Shown in pieces: positions 23,447 to 24,933 of a stretch of 24,933 nt of DNA. The translations under genes and the position numbers were made by a program. The notes beneath the pieces were generated by a model. That model did no database searches and was not told the origin of the DNA. It saw only the letters and a list, made by a program, of their open reading frames with translations. This DNA comes from Bacteroidales bacterium (GTDB lineage: Bacteria > Bacteroidota > Bacteroidia > Bacteroidales > P3). The DNA lies in the NCBI GenBank assembly GCA_017618625.1, contig JAFZTV010000041.1, forward strand, positions 1 to 24,933, given 5' to 3'. Position 1 is the stretch's first letter. Each line of letters opens with the position of its first letter.

Positions 23447-23464
23447 CCAATGCCGTGGCGTTGG
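23447..23464. terminator. Small hairpin between convergent genes
   Basis: CCAATGC (23447-23453), loop CGTG, GCGTTGG (23458-23464), seven pairs with one wobble, in the 32-base gap between the permease and ABC-F genes. No T-run, so termination is only a guess. Confidence 0.35.
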
Positions 23465-23474
23465 ACGAGTGATA

Positions 23475-24933
23475 CTAGCGCTGCTCGGCGGTTTCCTGAG
23501 CTATCACAGCCTCCTCCCAAGCGGAAATCTTCTGCTCTAGGGAGTTTTTCAAGTTTTGGTAGTCTTCAAATATTGCGGAGTCGGTGGTGCCAGAGGCAAG
23601 CTTCGCCTCGATGTCGGCGACCTGCTGCTCTAGTGAGGATATTTCCTCCTCAAGTTTAGTGACCTCGCTGCGGAGTTTTCTTAGCTCTCGCTCGCGTTCC
23701 TTTGACTGCTGATAGTCGAGCTTGGATTGCTTGACCGCTGGAGTGTGTGACTGTTTTAGCGCTTGTGCGTTGTCGAGTTGCTTGAGGTCTTCGAGGCGCC
23801 GCCATTCGAGGAATTCGAAGATGTCGCCTTTGAACTCGTGCACTTCGCCGCCGCGGAACTCGAAGAGGGAGTCTGTGAGGCCTTGCAGGAAGTCGCGGTC
23901 GTGGGAGACGAGGATGAGGGTACCAGTATATTGTAGGAGGGCGTTTTTCAAGACGTCCTTCGAATCCATATCGAGGTGGTTGGTGGGCTCGTCGAGGATA
24001 AGGAGGTTTGACGGGGTGAGGAGGAGTTTGGCGAGAGCGAGGCGAGCCTTCTCGCCGCCGGAGAGTACCTTGACTTTCTTGTCGATGTCGTCATCGTCGA
24101 AGAGGAAGCTTCCGAGGATGTTCCTTATCTTGGGGCGAATGTCGCCGAGGGCGATGTCGTCGATGGTTTGGAAGACGGTCTTCTCGCCGTCGAGCATGGC
24201 GGCTTGGTTCTGTGCGTAGTAGCCGATGACGACCTGGTGGCCGATCTTGCATGTGCCGCCGTAGTCGCTGATTTCGCCCACGAGTATTTTGGCGAGTGTG
24301 GATTTGCCTTCGCCGTTTTTGCCGACGAAGGCTATCTTGGAGCCGGAGGTGATGAGGAGGTCGACACCCGAGAAGACGCAGTGGTCGCCGTAGTGTTTGG
24401 AGAGGGCTTGTGCTTCAACGACGATCTTGCCGCTGTGGGGTGCGGGAGGGAAGCGGAAGTGGATGCTTTCGGAGGATACTTCGTCGATCTGGACGGTGTC
24501 CATCTTTTCGAGCATCTTGATGCGCGACTGTACTTGTTTGGATTTGGTCGCTTTGTATCGGAAGCGTTCGATGAAGGCCTCGATTTGGGCTATCTGTCGT
24601 TGCTGATTGGTGAGGGATGCCATCTGAGAGGCACGTCGCTCCTGCATGAGTACAACATAGTCGGAGTAGGAGACCTTATAGTCGTATATGCGTCCTGCTG
24701 TGATTTCGACGGTGCGGGTGGTAATGTGGTCTAGGAAGGTGCGGTCGTGGGAGACTAGTACGACGGCGCCAGCGTAGGAAGAAAGGAAATTCTCGAGCCA
24801 CTGGATGGAAACGATGTCGAGGTGGTTGGTAGGCTCGTCAAGAACAAGCAGATTGTACGGTTGCAACAGAAGTTTTGCCAGCGACAGACGCGAATGTTCA
24901 CCACCCGACAGCACCTTCACCTTCTTGTCGATG
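23475..24933 (-). CDS. ABC-F family ATPase (ribosome-associated), C-terminal part
   Basis: The last ~485 residues are visible; the frame continues open across the right edge (IDKKVKVLSGG at the edge), so the N-terminus is missing. Visible: signature LSGGEHSRL and Walker B LLVLDEPTNHLD of the first ATPase domain, the inter-domain linker with a KATKSKQVQSRIK segment, then a full second domain (Walker A GKNGEGKST, LSGGEKARL, LLILDEPTNHLD, LVSHDRDFL) and a C-terminal coiled coil (RERELRKLRSEVTKLEEEISSLEQQ). The absence of membrane segments, the twin domains and the linker identify ABC-F, whose members bind the ribosomal E site and act on stalled translation or confer resistance. The coiled-coil tail points to a Uup/YheS-like group, not to a specific resistance protein. 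Confidence 0.92.
   Translation of the reverse strand, partial: IDKKVKVLSGGEHSRLSLAKLLLQPYNLLVLDEPTNHLDIVSIQWLENFLSSYAGAVVLVSHDRTFLDHITTRTVEITAGRIYDYKVSYSDYVVLMQERRASQMASLTNQQRQIAQIEAFIERFRYKATKSKQVQSRIKMLEKMDTVQIDEVSSESIHFRFPPAPHSGKIVVEAQALSKHYGDHCVFSGVDLLITSGSKIAFVGKNGEGKSTLAKILVGEISDYGGTCKIGHQVVIGYYAQNQAAMLDGEKTVFQTIDDIALGDIRPKIRNILGSFLFDDDDIDKKVKVLSGGEKARLALAKLLLTPSNLLILDEPTNHLDMDSKDVLKNALLQYTGTLILVSHDRDFLQGLTDSLFEFRGGEVHEFKGDIFEFLEWRRLEDLKQLDNAQALKQSHTPAVKQSKLDYQQSKERERELRKLRSEVTKLEEEISSLEQQVADIEAKLASGTTDSAIFEDYQNLKNSLEQKISAWEEAVIAQETAEQR

Overview
The window is typical of a Bacteroidota chromosome, most likely order Bacteroidales. The evidence is: promoters of the TAnnTTTG (-7) / TTTG (-33) type in front of many genes, weak or absent Shine-Dalgarno sequences, a protein with a type IX secretion (T9SS) C-terminal sorting domain, lipoproteins with short lipoboxes, and a pyruvate:ferredoxin oxidoreductase that suggests anaerobic fermentation. 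Species cannot be named. Many genes prefer ATA for Ile and AGG/AGA for Arg, whereas the nifJ fragment and the T9SS protein use ATC/ATT.

Layout. 1-1000: divergent nifJ (5' part only) and a MutT-type Nudix hydrolase. 1001-1842: long intergenic stretch ending in an A-rich leader. 1843-4684: long-chain acyl-CoA ligase, a MITE-like repeat, a hairpin and a short-form BirA biotin ligase. 4685-5454: non-coding stretch with a 24-bp perfect inverted repeat and small tandem repeats. 5455-9760: an AT-richer accessory block of six short exported proteins (two lipoproteins, four with type I signal peptides), none recognised. 9966-10955: fusion of a free-methionine-R-sulfoxide reductase (GAF) with MsrA. 11418-17267: tripartite RND efflux operon (lipoprotein adaptor, pump, TolC-like channel). 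17543-19177: T9SS-secreted thioredoxin/PKD/adhesin-like protein, convergent across a bidirectional terminator with a periplasmic FMN-binding protein. 19853-20617: SpoU/TrmH RNA methyltransferase. 20716-23442: tRNA-His(GTG), a hairpin, then mtnA, rbfA and a LolC/E-like permease. 23475-24933: ABC-F ATPase (5' end outside the window).

The most interesting material is repetitive. Heptanucleotide arrays lie inside otherwise conserved genes: in frame in birA, in the SpoU methyltransferase and in mtnA. One such array fills the whole gap between the efflux adaptor and pump genes, so that it supplies the stop codon of one and the only plausible start codon of the other. A second class has an exact 11-bp period at four loci with four unrelated unit sequences. 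A third is a MITE-like element present twice (3496-3706 and 15669-15838). Both copies start exactly at the stop codon of the upstream gene, and one inner hairpin pair covaries between them. Both gaps of the efflux operon are therefore occupied by repeats of different kinds.
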